Source: Acidimicrobiaceae bacterium
Lineage (GTDB): Bacteria > Actinomycetota > Acidimicrobiia > Acidimicrobiales > RAAP-2
Length of the DNA: 34,510 nt
Direction of reading: 5' to 3'
Assembly: GCA_027306525.1 (NCBI GenBank)
Contig: DAHUZM010000004.1
Location: 1-34,510 of the forward strand
In this document: one piece after another, positions 23,111 to 29,937 of the stretch
Layout of the letters: each line of letters opens with the position of its first letter
Numbering within the stretch: position 1 is the stretch's first letter
Translations under genes and position numbers: made by a program
The notes under the pieces: model-generated
The model's database searches: none
What the model was told of the DNA's origin: nothing
Seen by the model: the letters and a program-made list of their open reading frames with translations, nothing else

Positions 23111-23997
23111 GCACACAAGATCCGGGCATCCGTCGCATCGGGATCTTGAGCCCGGGTGCCATGGGCGCAGCCCTCGGTCGTTCATGGACAGCCGAGGGCC
23201 TGTCGGCATTGGTTGCTCTCGATGGTCGAAGTGCCCGATCGAAGCACCGAGCGACCACCGCGGGGCTCGAGGACGTGGGCCGACTCGACCGGCTCGTCGG
23301 ACGGGTTGATCTCATCATTTCGGTCGTCCCACCGGCCTTCGCCCTCGATGTCGCGATGCGGCTCGCCGAGGTGTTGAGGAACCACGAGCACCACATCACG
23401 GTGATCGATGCCAATGCCGTTTCTCCTGAGCGAGCACGTGCGGTGCGTCGAACGGTCGAAGACGCAGGCGCTCGATATGTCGACGGCGGCATCGTCGGTG
23501 CTCCGCCCACACCGGGAGCAACAACGACTCTCGTGCTCTCGGGTGTCGGGGCCGACACACTTGCTCCTGTCCTGTCAACTGATGAGATCGCGACGATGGC
23601 AATTGGTGGCGACGCCGAGGCGGCATCGACGCTCAAGATGTGCCATGCCGCATGGACCAAGGGAACCTCGGCACTGCTCATCGCGATCCGTGCAGTCTCT
23701 GCGCGCGCGGGTGTCGATGACGCGCTCGTCGAGTTGTGGCAACGCGTGCAGCCGGCGGTACTGGCGCGCTCGGACTCCGCCGCAGTTGCCGCACGCGCGT
23801 GGCGATGGTCCGACGAGATGCGCGAGATCGCGCGCACCTTCGAGGGCGCCGGCGTGCCGGGTGGCGCGGCGTCCGCGGCCGCGCTGCTCTACGACCGGCT
23901 GGCCAAGTTCAAGGACATCGAGACGGCGACGCTCTCCGAGGTCATCGAGGCGGTGATCGCAGGCGATCGCCCTGGCTCCGCCACCGGGGGGCGCTAG
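23107..23997 (+). CDS. NAD(P)-binding 6-phosphogluconate dehydrogenase-like oxidoreductase
   Basis: A 296-residue protein with an N-terminal Rossmann domain (RIGILSPGAMGAALGRSW, a GxxxxGxMG dinucleotide motif near residues 12-24, then LIISVVPPAFALDVA) and an all-helical C-terminal domain beginning KMCHAAWTKGTSALLIA. The second domain looks like the DUF1932-type domain found in a branch of the beta-hydroxyacid dehydrogenase / 6PGDH superfamily. The Lys in KMCHAAWTKG sits where the family's catalytic Lys usually lies. GARYVDGGIVGAPPTPG matches the substrate loop. It overlaps the membrane protein gene by four bases, so it is translationally coupled. Substrate unknown; a link to the methyltransferase and membrane protein is implied by the operon only. 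Confidence 0.82.
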   Translation: MSTQDPGIRRIGILSPGAMGAALGRSWTAEGLSALVALDGRSARSKHRATTAGLEDVGRLDRLVGRVDLIISVVPPAFALDVAMRLAEVLRNHEHHITVIDANAVSPERARAVRRTVEDAGARYVDGGIVGAPPTPGATTTLVLSGVGADTLAPVLSTDEIATMAIGGDAEAASTLKMCHAAWTKGTSALLIAIRAVSARAGVDDALVELWQRVQPAVLARSDSAAVAARAWRWSDEMREIARTFEGAGVPGGAASAAALLYDRLAKFKDIETATLSEVIEAVIAGDRPGSATGGR

Positions 23998-24032
23998 GCA
24001 CGACGCCACTTCGGGTGCGCGAGAAATCCCTG

Positions 24033-24061
24033 TTCAGAGGCCTGTAGTTCTTCGGTATAGT
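24033..24061 (+). promoter_or_regulatory. sigma-70-type promoter for Rpf-like gene
   Basis: TTCAGA at 24033-24038, a 17-base spacer, and TATAGT at 24056-24061 make the best-looking vegetative promoter in the window. Transcription would start near 24068. Confidence 0.55.
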
Positions 24062-24502
24062 GGCGTCGCCGCCAGGGAGACGACGTCGGACGTTGCGCGT
24101 GAGCGCCGCCCGGCCGGTCCCGCAGACCCTGCCCTTGATCAGCTTTGCTTTGGGCCGCGGGTTGCTGCCTGGTAGGCCGCGATGACCCAGCTCACACACC
24201 ATCGCCAAGCGAAGGCGTGCGCACCGTCACCGGCGCACTTGCCCCGTCGCGCCCTTCTTCCGGTGCGGCTGTCCGCAGGAGCGTGCCTCGACGACGCGGT
24301 CGCACGCAGTCGGACGGCGGAGTTGCCCCTGGCGTAGCGAACCCGGGCTTCACACATCTCCGTTCCCTGCAACCGGCATGGCAGTCCACCTGCCCCGGTC
24401 CCCTCCTTCGTATCGAGGGCACACGACCGGTGAGCGAAGTACCAAGCGGCGATCAGCCCACGCAACCCCAATCAGCCCATCAGGGCGACGAAAGGAGCGG
24501 AC
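24062..24502 (+). other. long leader of the Rpf-like gene, no gene recognised
   Basis: About 435 bases lie between the promoter and the GTG at 24503. I see no convincing coding region, tRNA or other known RNA. There are local pairings such as CGCGG 24157-24161 with CCGCG 24177-24181 and a phrase CAGCTCAC near 24188. In actinobacteria rpf-type genes are often preceded by c-di-AMP (ydaO) riboswitches, but the invariant core of that RNA is not recognisable here, so no family is assigned. Confidence 0.4.
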
Positions 24503-25126
24503 GTGGACATACGCCGCATCTCTCTCAACGCGCAACTGCCTGCGATCAGGCGCGCGTGGCAAGTCAAAAGAACACGACGAGCACTGAAGGCAGCCGTGCT
24601 GCTGTTCCCCACGGCCGTCTTGAGCGTGACGCTCGTGTCGGTATCCCAGGCAACCGGATCGGTGTCCGATCCCGGTTTCCGGCTGACATCGTTCAATCGG
24701 CCGCTGCATGCAGCGATCTCCTCGGACGCGACGGAGCTCATGGTGCGACTCACGGCCCTCGCAGCGGCGCCCCCCGCACCGCCCCCGAGCCCCGCACCCG
24801 CAGCCGCACCTGCTGCGGTGGCCCCAAGCGCGCCGCCTCCGGCCCCGGTCGTCCAGTCCGTGGTCGATACCTCGAGCGCGGCGGCATGGGCGGCAAGTGC
24901 CGGCGTCGCCTGCATCCGGGAGCACGAATCGGGCGACAACTATTCGGAGGACACCGGCAACGGCTACTACGGCGCGTACCAGGACTTGCTCTCGACGTGG
25001 CAATCCCACGGAGGCACCGGCCTCCCGAGCGACGCGCCGCCCGCCGTCCAGGATCAGATCAACTACGAGATCTACCTGAGCGGTGGATGGGGCCAGTGGA
25101 GCACTGCTGCGGGCTGCGGCCTCTGA
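24503..25126 (+). CDS. Rpf / transglycosylase-like cell-wall hydrolase
   Basis: A 207-residue exported protein. Residues 1-50 hold a basic region and a hydrophobic helix (AVLLFPTAVLSVTLVSV) that acts as signal or anchor. Residues 88-117 are an Ala/Pro linker. Residues 125-207 form a small lysozyme-like domain of the resuscitation-promoting-factor type: CIREHESGDNYSEDTGNGYYGAYQ parallels the Rpf active-site segment, with Glu142 in HESG as the catalytic acid, then LSTWQSHGG and GWGQWSTAAGC. C137 and C205 should form the conserved disulfide. Such enzymes cut peptidoglycan and can promote regrowth of dormant cells. The GTG has AAAGGAG upstream. It is preceded by a long leader and followed by a strong hairpin. 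Confidence 0.85.
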   Translation: MDIRRISLNAQLPAIRRAWQVKRTRRALKAAVLLFPTAVLSVTLVSVSQATGSVSDPGFRLTSFNRPLHAAISSDATELMVRLTALAAAPPAPPPSPAPAAAPAAVAPSAPPPAPVVQSVVDTSSAAAWAASAGVACIREHESGDNYSEDTGNGYYGAYQDLLSTWQSHGGTGLPSDAPPAVQDQINYEIYLSGGWGQWSTAAGCGL

Positions 25127-25150
25127 GCAGCCGCGCTCCGATTTTCCGCA

Positions 25151-25179
25151 CGGTGCCCCGGGAGACGCCCGGGGCACCG
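25151..25179. terminator. strong bidirectional hairpin terminator
   Basis: CGGTGCCCCGGG 25151-25162 and CCCGGGGCACCG 25168-25179 form a perfect 12-base stem with a 5-base loop. It lies between the converging ends of the Rpf-like gene and mscR. There is no clear U tract, as is common in GC-rich actinobacteria. Confidence 0.75.
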
Positions 25180-25194
25180 TCGCGTCGGTCGTTC

Positions 25195-26277
25195 TCAGAA
25201 CACGACGACGGACCGGAGCACCTCGTTCCGCTGCATCTTGGCGAACGCCTCCTCCACGTCGTCGAGGGTGATCGTCTCCGAGACGAACCCCTCGAGCGGG
25301 AGGCGGCCCTGGAGGTGGAGATCGACGAGCAAGGGGAAGTCGCGGTCAGGCAGGCAGTCGCCATACCAGCTGGGCCTGATCTGCCCGCCCCGTCCGAACA
25401 ACTCGATGAAGGGGAGCTCGACGCGCATCTCCGGCGTCGGGACCCCGACCTGCACGAGCGTCCCCGCCAAATCACGGGCGAAGAACGCCTGCTCGAACAC
25501 CTTCGGGTTGCCGACGGCCTCGATGCACACGTCGGCGCCGTTGCCCCCGGTGAACTCGCGGATCGCCTCGACGGGATCCCGGGCCGATCCGTCGACGGTG
25601 TGAGTCGCCCCGAACGCGCGGGCCCAGTCGAGCTTCTTGGCGTTGACGTCGACAGCGACGATGGTGGTCGCCCCGGCGAGCCTCGCGCCGGCGATCGCGG
25701 CGTTCCCGACACCCCCACAGCCGAACACCGCCACGGCGTCGCCCGGGCCGACTCCGCCGGTCAGCATCGCAGCGCCCAGCCCCGCCATGACGCCGCAACC
25801 GAGCAGACCGGCCACCTCGGGCCTCACCCTCGGGTCGACCTTCGTGCACTGGCCGGCCGCGACCAACGTCTTCTCGGCGAAGGCGCCGATCCCGAGCGCT
25901 GGCGCGAGCGGCGCGCCGTCGAGGGTCATCTTCTGCGTGGCGTTGTGCGTGGCGAAGCAGTACCAGGGCCGGCCCCTCCGGCATGCCCGGCACTGGCCGC
26001 AGACGGCCCGCCAGTTCAGGACCACGAAATCCCCGGGCGCAACCGAGGCGACCCCATCGCCCACGGCCTCGACGAGGCCAGCCGCCTCGTGACCGAGGAG
26101 GAAGGGAAACTCGTCATTGATGCCCCCCTCGCGATAGTGCAGATCGGTATGGCAGACACCGCATGCCTGCACCTTGACCAGTGCCTCGCCGGGGCCGGGG
26201 TCGGGGACCCCGATCGTCACCACCTCGACTGGCTGCATTGCCGTGCGCGCCACGACGGCGCGGACCTCCTCGGGCAT
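25195..26277 (-). CDS. mscR: S-(hydroxymethyl)mycothiol dehydrogenase / S-nitrosomycothiol reductase
   Basis: A 360-residue zinc-dependent medium-chain dehydrogenase. It oxidises the formaldehyde-mycothiol adduct with NAD and can reduce S-nitrosomycothiol, detoxifying formaldehyde and nitric oxide. Catalytic zinc ligands are C42 (GVCHTD) and H63 (GHEAAG). The structural zinc cysteines are C93, C96, C99 and C107, and the NAD motif is [13 protein letters not shown]. The segments [27 protein letters not shown]-like, [17 protein letters not shown], and SWYGDCLP match mycobacterial MscR (Rv2259) as I recall it almost residue for residue, at the same length. The ATG at 26277 has GGAGGGAGG upstream. 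It is divergent from a deazaflavin oxidoreductase, with a 75-base gap. Confidence 0.93.
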   Translation of the reverse strand: MPEEVRAVVARTAMQPVEVVTIGVPDPGPGEALVKVQACGVCHTDLHYREGGINDEFPFLLGHEAAGLVEAVGDGVASVAPGDFVVLNWRAVCGQCRACRRGRPWYCFATHNATQKMTLDGAPLAPALGIGAFAEKTLVAAGQCTKVDPRVRPEVAGLLGCGVMAGLGAAMLTGGVGPGDAVAVFGCGGVGNAAIAGARLAGATTIVAVDVNAKKLDWARAFGATHTVDGSARDPVEAIREFTGGNGADVCIEAVGNPKVFEQAFFARDLAGTLVQVGVPTPEMRVELPFIELFGRGGQIRPSWYGDCLPDRDFPLLVDLHLQGRLPLEGFVSETITLDDVEEAFAKMQRNEVLRSVVVF

Positions 26278-26339
26278 CGAGACCTCCCTCCGCTCGGTGT
26301 CGGTCGTGGAGATGGTGCAACCGAGCGGTGCTGGCTGTC

Positions 26340-26345
26340 TAGCGT
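26340..26345 (+). promoter_or_regulatory. -10-like box, leaderless start
   Basis: TAGCGT is followed by seven bases (GGGATCG) and the GTG start at 26353, with no ribosome-binding site between. Confidence 0.4.
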
Positions 26346-26352
26346 GGGATCG

Positions 26353-26796
26353 GTGCCCGATCGATATCTCGCTCCGGGGTGGTTCACGAGGCGCGTCTTC
26401 AACGGCACGGTGGCCGGTCTCACGAAGCTGGGCGTCAGCGTCTGGGGCTCTCGGATCCTGGCCGTCCGCGGCCGCAAGACCCACGAGTGGCGCACCACGC
26501 CGGTGAACCTCTTGACCGTCGGCGGGGAGCGCTACCTGGTGGCCCCACGCGGCAACACCCAATGGGTGCGCAACATCCGGGTCGCAGGCTCGGGCGAGCT
26601 GCGGATCGGCCGGCGCGCCGAGCCGATCCGGGTGGCCGAGCTCCCCGACGAGGAGAAGCCGCCGGTGCTCCGGGCCTACCTCAAGCGCTGGCGCATGGAG
26701 GTCGGCGTGTTCTTCGGTGGGATCGGCCCGGGGGCAACCGACGAGCAGCTCCTGGCCATCGCCCCGAACCATCCGGTGTTCCGCCTGAGCGAGTAG
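26353..26796 (+). CDS. Ddn-type deazaflavin (F420)-dependent nitroreductase-family protein
   Basis: A 147-residue split-barrel protein of the family that includes mycobacterial Ddn (DUF385). Recognisable parts are [58 protein letters not shown], corresponding to the F420-binding strands and the WVRNIRAAG-like signature, and a C-terminal hydrophobic/aromatic lid ([17 protein letters not shown]). These proteins use reduced F420 to reduce quinones and nitro compounds. The frame is open far upstream but only this C-terminal part is coding; the GTG at 26353 begins the conserved region and follows a -10-like box. It is the first plus-strand gene before the YbjQ operon but separated from it by 147 bases. 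Confidence 0.87.
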   Translation: MPDRYLAPGWFTRRVFNGTVAGLTKLGVSVWGSRILAVRGRKTHEWRTTPVNLLTVGGERYLVAPRGNTQWVRNIRVAGSGELRIGRRAEPIRVAELPDEEKPPVLRAYLKRWRMEVGVFFGGIGPGATDEQLLAIAPNHPVFRLSE

Positions 26797-26866
26797 GCAC
26801 CCGGCGGTGTGGCCCAGAGGCTGCCCGACCACGCCCTCCGCCTGGGTCAACCCCGGCGGTCGCCTC

Positions 26867-26872
26867 TACAGT
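26867..26872 (+). promoter_or_regulatory. possible -10 box for YbjQ operon
   Basis: TACAGT lies 71 bases before the first ATG of the four-gene operon, in a gap of 147 bases after the previous gene. No good -35 hexamer accompanies it. Confidence 0.25.
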
Positions 26873-26943
26873 GGGCGGCGACCGTTGGGAGCGCGTGTGA
26901 CGCGAACTGCGACAAGGCACCTCGAGGCAGGACCGGTGGCCCC

Positions 26944-27360
26944 ATGACGGGCTCGTCGCTCGAGCCGGCAGACGAAGGGTTCGACCTCGAGCTCGCCGTC
27001 TCCACGCTCGCCTCCAACTCGGGCGACGTGGGGCTCATGTTGAAGCTCCTCGCCCGCGAGCTCTCCGACGCCCTCGGTCCCCGCCTCGCCGTCGAGCGGG
27101 CCGGGGGGCTCCTCCGCCGCTCCGAGGAGGTGCGGGCACTCCAGGTCGACATCGACAGCGATGTGCTTCGGGCCGAGCTGAGCGGTGGATCGCTCCGTTG
27201 CACCATCGGGCACTCCTCGGGTGGGATCCGGATCCGCAGCGAGCAAGTCGACATGGCGACCTGGCTCATGCGGCTGCTCGGGGCGCTCAAGTCCGAGGCG
27301 CAGCGCTCGGAGGCGACCCGCCAGGCACTCGAACACCTCATGATCGGAGGCACATCGTGA
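26944..27360 (+). CDS. unknown small protein leading the YbjQ-domain operon
   Basis: A 138-residue acidic soluble protein that I cannot assign to a named family. It has an amphipathic helix (DVGLMLKLLARELSDALG), a beta segment (VRALQVDIDSDVLRAELSGGSLRCTIGHSSGGIRIRSEQV) and a C-terminal helix (WLMRLLGALKSEAQRSEATRQALEHLM). The first helix and the LRCTIGHSSGGIRIRSEQV block look like conserved, interaction-type surfaces. The ATG at 26944 is used, since the open frame before it is not protein-like. Its stop overlaps the start of the next gene in GTGA, so it is translated in step with the YbjQ-type proteins and probably acts with them, perhaps as a partner or regulator (inference). Confidence 0.75.
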   Translation: MTGSSLEPADEGFDLELAVSTLASNSGDVGLMLKLLARELSDALGPRLAVERAGGLLRRSEEVRALQVDIDSDVLRAELSGGSLRCTIGHSSGGIRIRSEQVDMATWLMRLLGALKSEAQRSEATRQALEHLMIGGTS

Positions 27361-28151
27361 CCGGTCCCACCGACCTGCCGAAGGACGCCGGCCACCGGCT
27401 CGAAGAGCTCCAGCACGGGTTCTTCACCTCCGACCTCTCGGTCAACGAGTTCTTACTGGTGAAGGAGTGCGGGTTCCACCCGCTCGGCTTCGTGATGGGT
27501 TCGTCCATCTATCACACGGGCATCCAGGGCCGCCGGTGGTCCAAGAGCCAGGAGCTCGACAAGCTCACCGAGGCCATGTACAACGCGCGCGAGCTCGCGA
27601 TGACCCGCATGGAGGAGGAGGCCGAGGCGCTCGGGGCCGACGGCGTCGTCGGCGTGCGCCTCGACGTCAACTATTACGAGTGGGGCAGCGACGCCGCCGA
27701 GTTCATCGCACTCGGCACCGCCGTCAAGGCCGAGGACGGCAAGTCCTACCGCAACAAGCTTGGAAAGCCCTTCACCTCGGATCTCTCGGGCCAGGACTTC
27801 TGGACCATCATGCAGACCGGCTACGTGCCCCAGGGCCTCGTGATGGGCACCTGCGTGTATCACATCGCCCACCGGGGGCTCGGCCAGACCCTCGGGTCGG
27901 TGGGCCAGAACGTCGAGCTGCCCAACTTCACCCAGGCCCTCTACGAGGCGCGTGAGCTCGCGATGACCCGCATGCAAGACGAGGGCAACCGCCTCGAAGC
28001 GACGGGGATCGTCGGCGTGCGGCTCGAGGAGAAGACCCACCAATGGGGCTCGCACACGATCGAGTTCCTCTCCCTTGGCACCGCGGTCACCAAGACCGCG
28101 GACGAGGTGACCCTCCCCCGCCCGACCGTCATCATCTCCCTCGACAACTGA
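27357..28151 (+). CDS. tandem YbjQ-like (heavy-metal-binding-domain) protein 1
   Basis: A 264-residue protein made of two copies of a YbjQ/DUF74-like domain, at about 23-124 and 139-244. Each copy begins FTSDLS, has a PLG/PQG-VMG-Y strand, a helix A-Y-ARELAMTRM, then LGADGVVGVRLD or ATGIVGVRLEE, and ends in EFIALGTAV or EFLSLGTAV. This is the pattern of YbjQ (AREIAFEEL, GADAVVGI, VSGTAV), whose pentamers are annotated as heavy-metal-binding, though metal binding is weakly supported in general. No Cys cluster is seen, only scattered His and acidic residues. GTG at 27357 overlaps the previous stop. The next gene overlaps by one base (TGATG). Confidence 0.82.
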   Translation: MTGPTDLPKDAGHRLEELQHGFFTSDLSVNEFLLVKECGFHPLGFVMGSSIYHTGIQGRRWSKSQELDKLTEAMYNARELAMTRMEEEAEALGADGVVGVRLDVNYYEWGSDAAEFIALGTAVKAEDGKSYRNKLGKPFTSDLSGQDFWTIMQTGYVPQGLVMGTCVYHIAHRGLGQTLGSVGQNVELPNFTQALYEARELAMTRMQDEGNRLEATGIVGVRLEEKTHQWGSHTIEFLSLGTAVTKTADEVTLPRPTVIISLDN

Positions 28152-29059
28152 TGACCGGCCCGCCCGACGTCCCCGAGGCGGCACCGCGCCGCCTCGAGTC
28201 CGGCTCGTTCTCGTCGGGCCTGACCGTGCCCGACTTCGCCGCCTGCCTGCAGATGGGGCTGCGCCCCGTCGGGCTGGTCCAGGGGTTCTGCGCCATGCAG
28301 TGGGGCTGGTACGGGGCCGGCTCGCCCTACATGCGCGGCATGTCGCCCTACACGCCCCAAGGCTCGGGCGGGGCCTACGCGCAGACCTGGTACTGCCCCC
28401 ACGGGTTCGTCTCGGGCGAGCACCGGATGTGGGGCCAGAACTACGAACAGGTCTGGGTGGAGCAGGCCTGGCTCCAGGGGTTCAACACCGCCTTCGGGCG
28501 GCTCATCGAGGAGGCGAAGGAGGTCGGGGCCCACGGGGTGATCGGGGTCACCGACACCGCGCACAGCCTGCTCGAGTCCAACGTCGCCGAGTTCCACGTG
28601 CTCGGGACGGCCGTCGTCGTCGAGGGTGCTCCCCCGCCCCCCAAGGGCGAGCCGTGGTCCACGTACCTGGCCGGGCAGCGGCTGGCGAAGCTGGTCGAGG
28701 CCGGCTTCATGCCGATCTCAGTCGTGGCGTCCATTGCCTCGGTCCGGGTCTGGGCCTACTGCGTGACCGAGTACCTCATGGAGGGGGGTGCCACCCTCTG
28801 GCAAACCCAGGGCACCGCGCCGGTGCAGGACGTCGAACAGGTCTCCGAAGGCCTGCTCGCCGCACGGGCCATCGCCCGGGACCACGTGCGACGCCAGCTC
28901 GGGACCGACACGCTGCACGGCGTCACCGTCGCGACCTCCGAGCGTGAGATCGGCGGTGGCGACCAGGTCTTCGAGTGCACGCTCCGGGGCACGAGGGTCC
29001 GACGCTTCAAGGATTTCGACCCGATCGGGGCACCGAGGCCGACGGTGCGGCTCTCATGA
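28151..29059 (+). CDS. tandem YbjQ-like protein 2, with aromatic/Gly insertion
   Basis: A 302-residue protein with two diverged YbjQ-like domains (about 20-155 and 169-284). The first keeps FSSGLTVPDF, GLVQGFCAMQ, GAHGVIGVTD and EFHVLGTAV, but carries a 50-residue insertion rich in Gly, Tyr, Trp, Met and Pro (residues 52-105: WGWYG, PYMRGMSPYTPQGSGG, HRMWGQNYEQ). The second keeps LAKLVEAGFMPISVVAS, ARAIARDHVRRQL and the closing strand CTLRGTRV, but its GADGVVGV motif has changed to LHGVTVAT. The insertion is the most unusual part of the operon. Start ATG at 28151; the stop overlaps the next gene as ATGA. Confidence 0.78.
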   Translation: MTGPPDVPEAAPRRLESGSFSSGLTVPDFAACLQMGLRPVGLVQGFCAMQWGWYGAGSPYMRGMSPYTPQGSGGAYAQTWYCPHGFVSGEHRMWGQNYEQVWVEQAWLQGFNTAFGRLIEEAKEVGAHGVIGVTDTAHSLLESNVAEFHVLGTAVVVEGAPPPPKGEPWSTYLAGQRLAKLVEAGFMPISVVASIASVRVWAYCVTEYLMEGGATLWQTQGTAPVQDVEQVSEGLLAARAIARDHVRRQLGTDTLHGVTVATSEREIGGGDQVFECTLRGTRVRRFKDFDPIGAPRPTVRLS

Positions 29060-29895
29060 CGACGACGCCCGAGGCCGACCCCCGCGCCGAGATGGCCGCC
29101 GCCGCCGCATGGCTGGCCCACGGCGGGGCGTCCTCGGAGAAGCGGGGGGTGACCTCGGACCTCAGCATCGACGAGGCCCTCCTCCTCCACTCGATCGGCT
29201 GGGAGCCCATCGAGCTCGTCTTCGGGGTCTCGATCACCTCGGTGCCCGTCGGCGTGTGGACGTGGGGCCGCGGGCAGATCGGCGCCGCCTCCGACGCCCA
29301 CAACCTCGCGGTGCACACGGCGACCGAGCGCCTCACCAAGGAGTGCTCGACGGTCGGGGGGCACGGCGTGGTCGGCGTGCGCGCCTCGGTCGAGGTCCAC
29401 CCCCACCACGTCGAGGTCGAGCTGACCGGGACGGCGATCCGCCCGGCGGGCGCCAAGCCCCACGTCGGGCGTCCCTTCGTCTCGGACCTCTCGGCACGCG
29501 ACTTCGTGCTCCTGTCGAACGCCGGCTGGATGCCGCTCGGTCTCGCCTTCGGGGCGAGCTTCATCTACGCCCCGCGCCGCGACGCCGCCACCGCGCTGCG
29601 CCAGTCCACCCAGAACGTCGAGCTCACCAACCTGACCGAGGCCCTCTACGCGGCGCGAGAGTCGGCGATGGATCGCATGCAGACCTGGGGCCTGCAGATG
29701 TCGGCCGACGGCGTGGTGGGCGTGCACGTCACCGAGGGTCCGATGTACTTCGCCCGGCATGTGATGGCGTTCAGCGCCTGGGGCACCGCCGTGCACCTGG
29801 CGGGCGATCGCCACCGCTACGTGCAACCCGACGTGGTGTTGCCGCTCGACGACGTGGTGGTGCAATTCGCCGCTCGGTCCCTGCGGGGGGACTGA
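29056..29895 (+). CDS. tandem YbjQ-like protein 3
   Basis: A 279-residue protein with an Ala-rich N-terminal helix (AEMAAAAAWLAHGG) and two YbjQ-like domains (about 32-127 and 141-246). The first reads VTSDLSIDEALLLHSIGWEPIELVFGVS, GGHGVVGVRASVEV, ELTGTAI. The second reads FVSDLSARDFVLLSNAGWMPLGLAFGAS, ALYAARESAMDRM, SADGVVGVHVTEG, AWGTAV. The second domain is closest to the copies in the first tandem protein, suggesting duplication. It is the last of the overlapping genes; typA follows after 42 bases with its own -10-like box. Function unknown; joint action with the other three products is inferred from the coupled arrangement. Confidence 0.8.
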   Translation: MTTTPEADPRAEMAAAAAWLAHGGASSEKRGVTSDLSIDEALLLHSIGWEPIELVFGVSITSVPVGVWTWGRGQIGAASDAHNLAVHTATERLTKECSTVGGHGVVGVRASVEVHPHHVEVELTGTAIRPAGAKPHVGRPFVSDLSARDFVLLSNAGWMPLGLAFGASFIYAPRRDAATALRQSTQNVELTNLTEALYAARESAMDRMQTWGLQMSADGVVGVHVTEGPMYFARHVMAFSAWGTAVHLAGDRHRYVQPDVVLPLDDVVVQFAARSLRGD

Positions 29896-29922
29896 GCGGT
29901 CGGAGGCCCGGGCGCCGGTCGC

Positions 29923-29928
29923 TACCCT
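29923..29928 (+). promoter_or_regulatory. -10-like box before typA
   Basis: TACCCT lies nine bases before the GTG of typA with no ribosome-binding site between, suggesting a leaderless transcript or a very short leader. Confidence 0.35.
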
Positions 29929-29937
29929 AGAAGCCCC

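Noticed and set aside
24182-24337. 51-codon frame inside the Rpf-like gene's leader
   Set aside because: No ribosome-binding site and no protein-like composition; kept only as a remote upstream-ORF possibility.
24062-24480. RNase P RNA, tmRNA or a ydaO riboswitch in the long leader
   Set aside because: None of the invariant core sequences of these RNAs could be found by eye.
24145-26352. Long plus-strand open frame upstream of the deazaflavin oxidoreductase
   Set aside because: It crosses the Rpf-like gene and is antisense to mscR; only the segment from 26353 matches a family.
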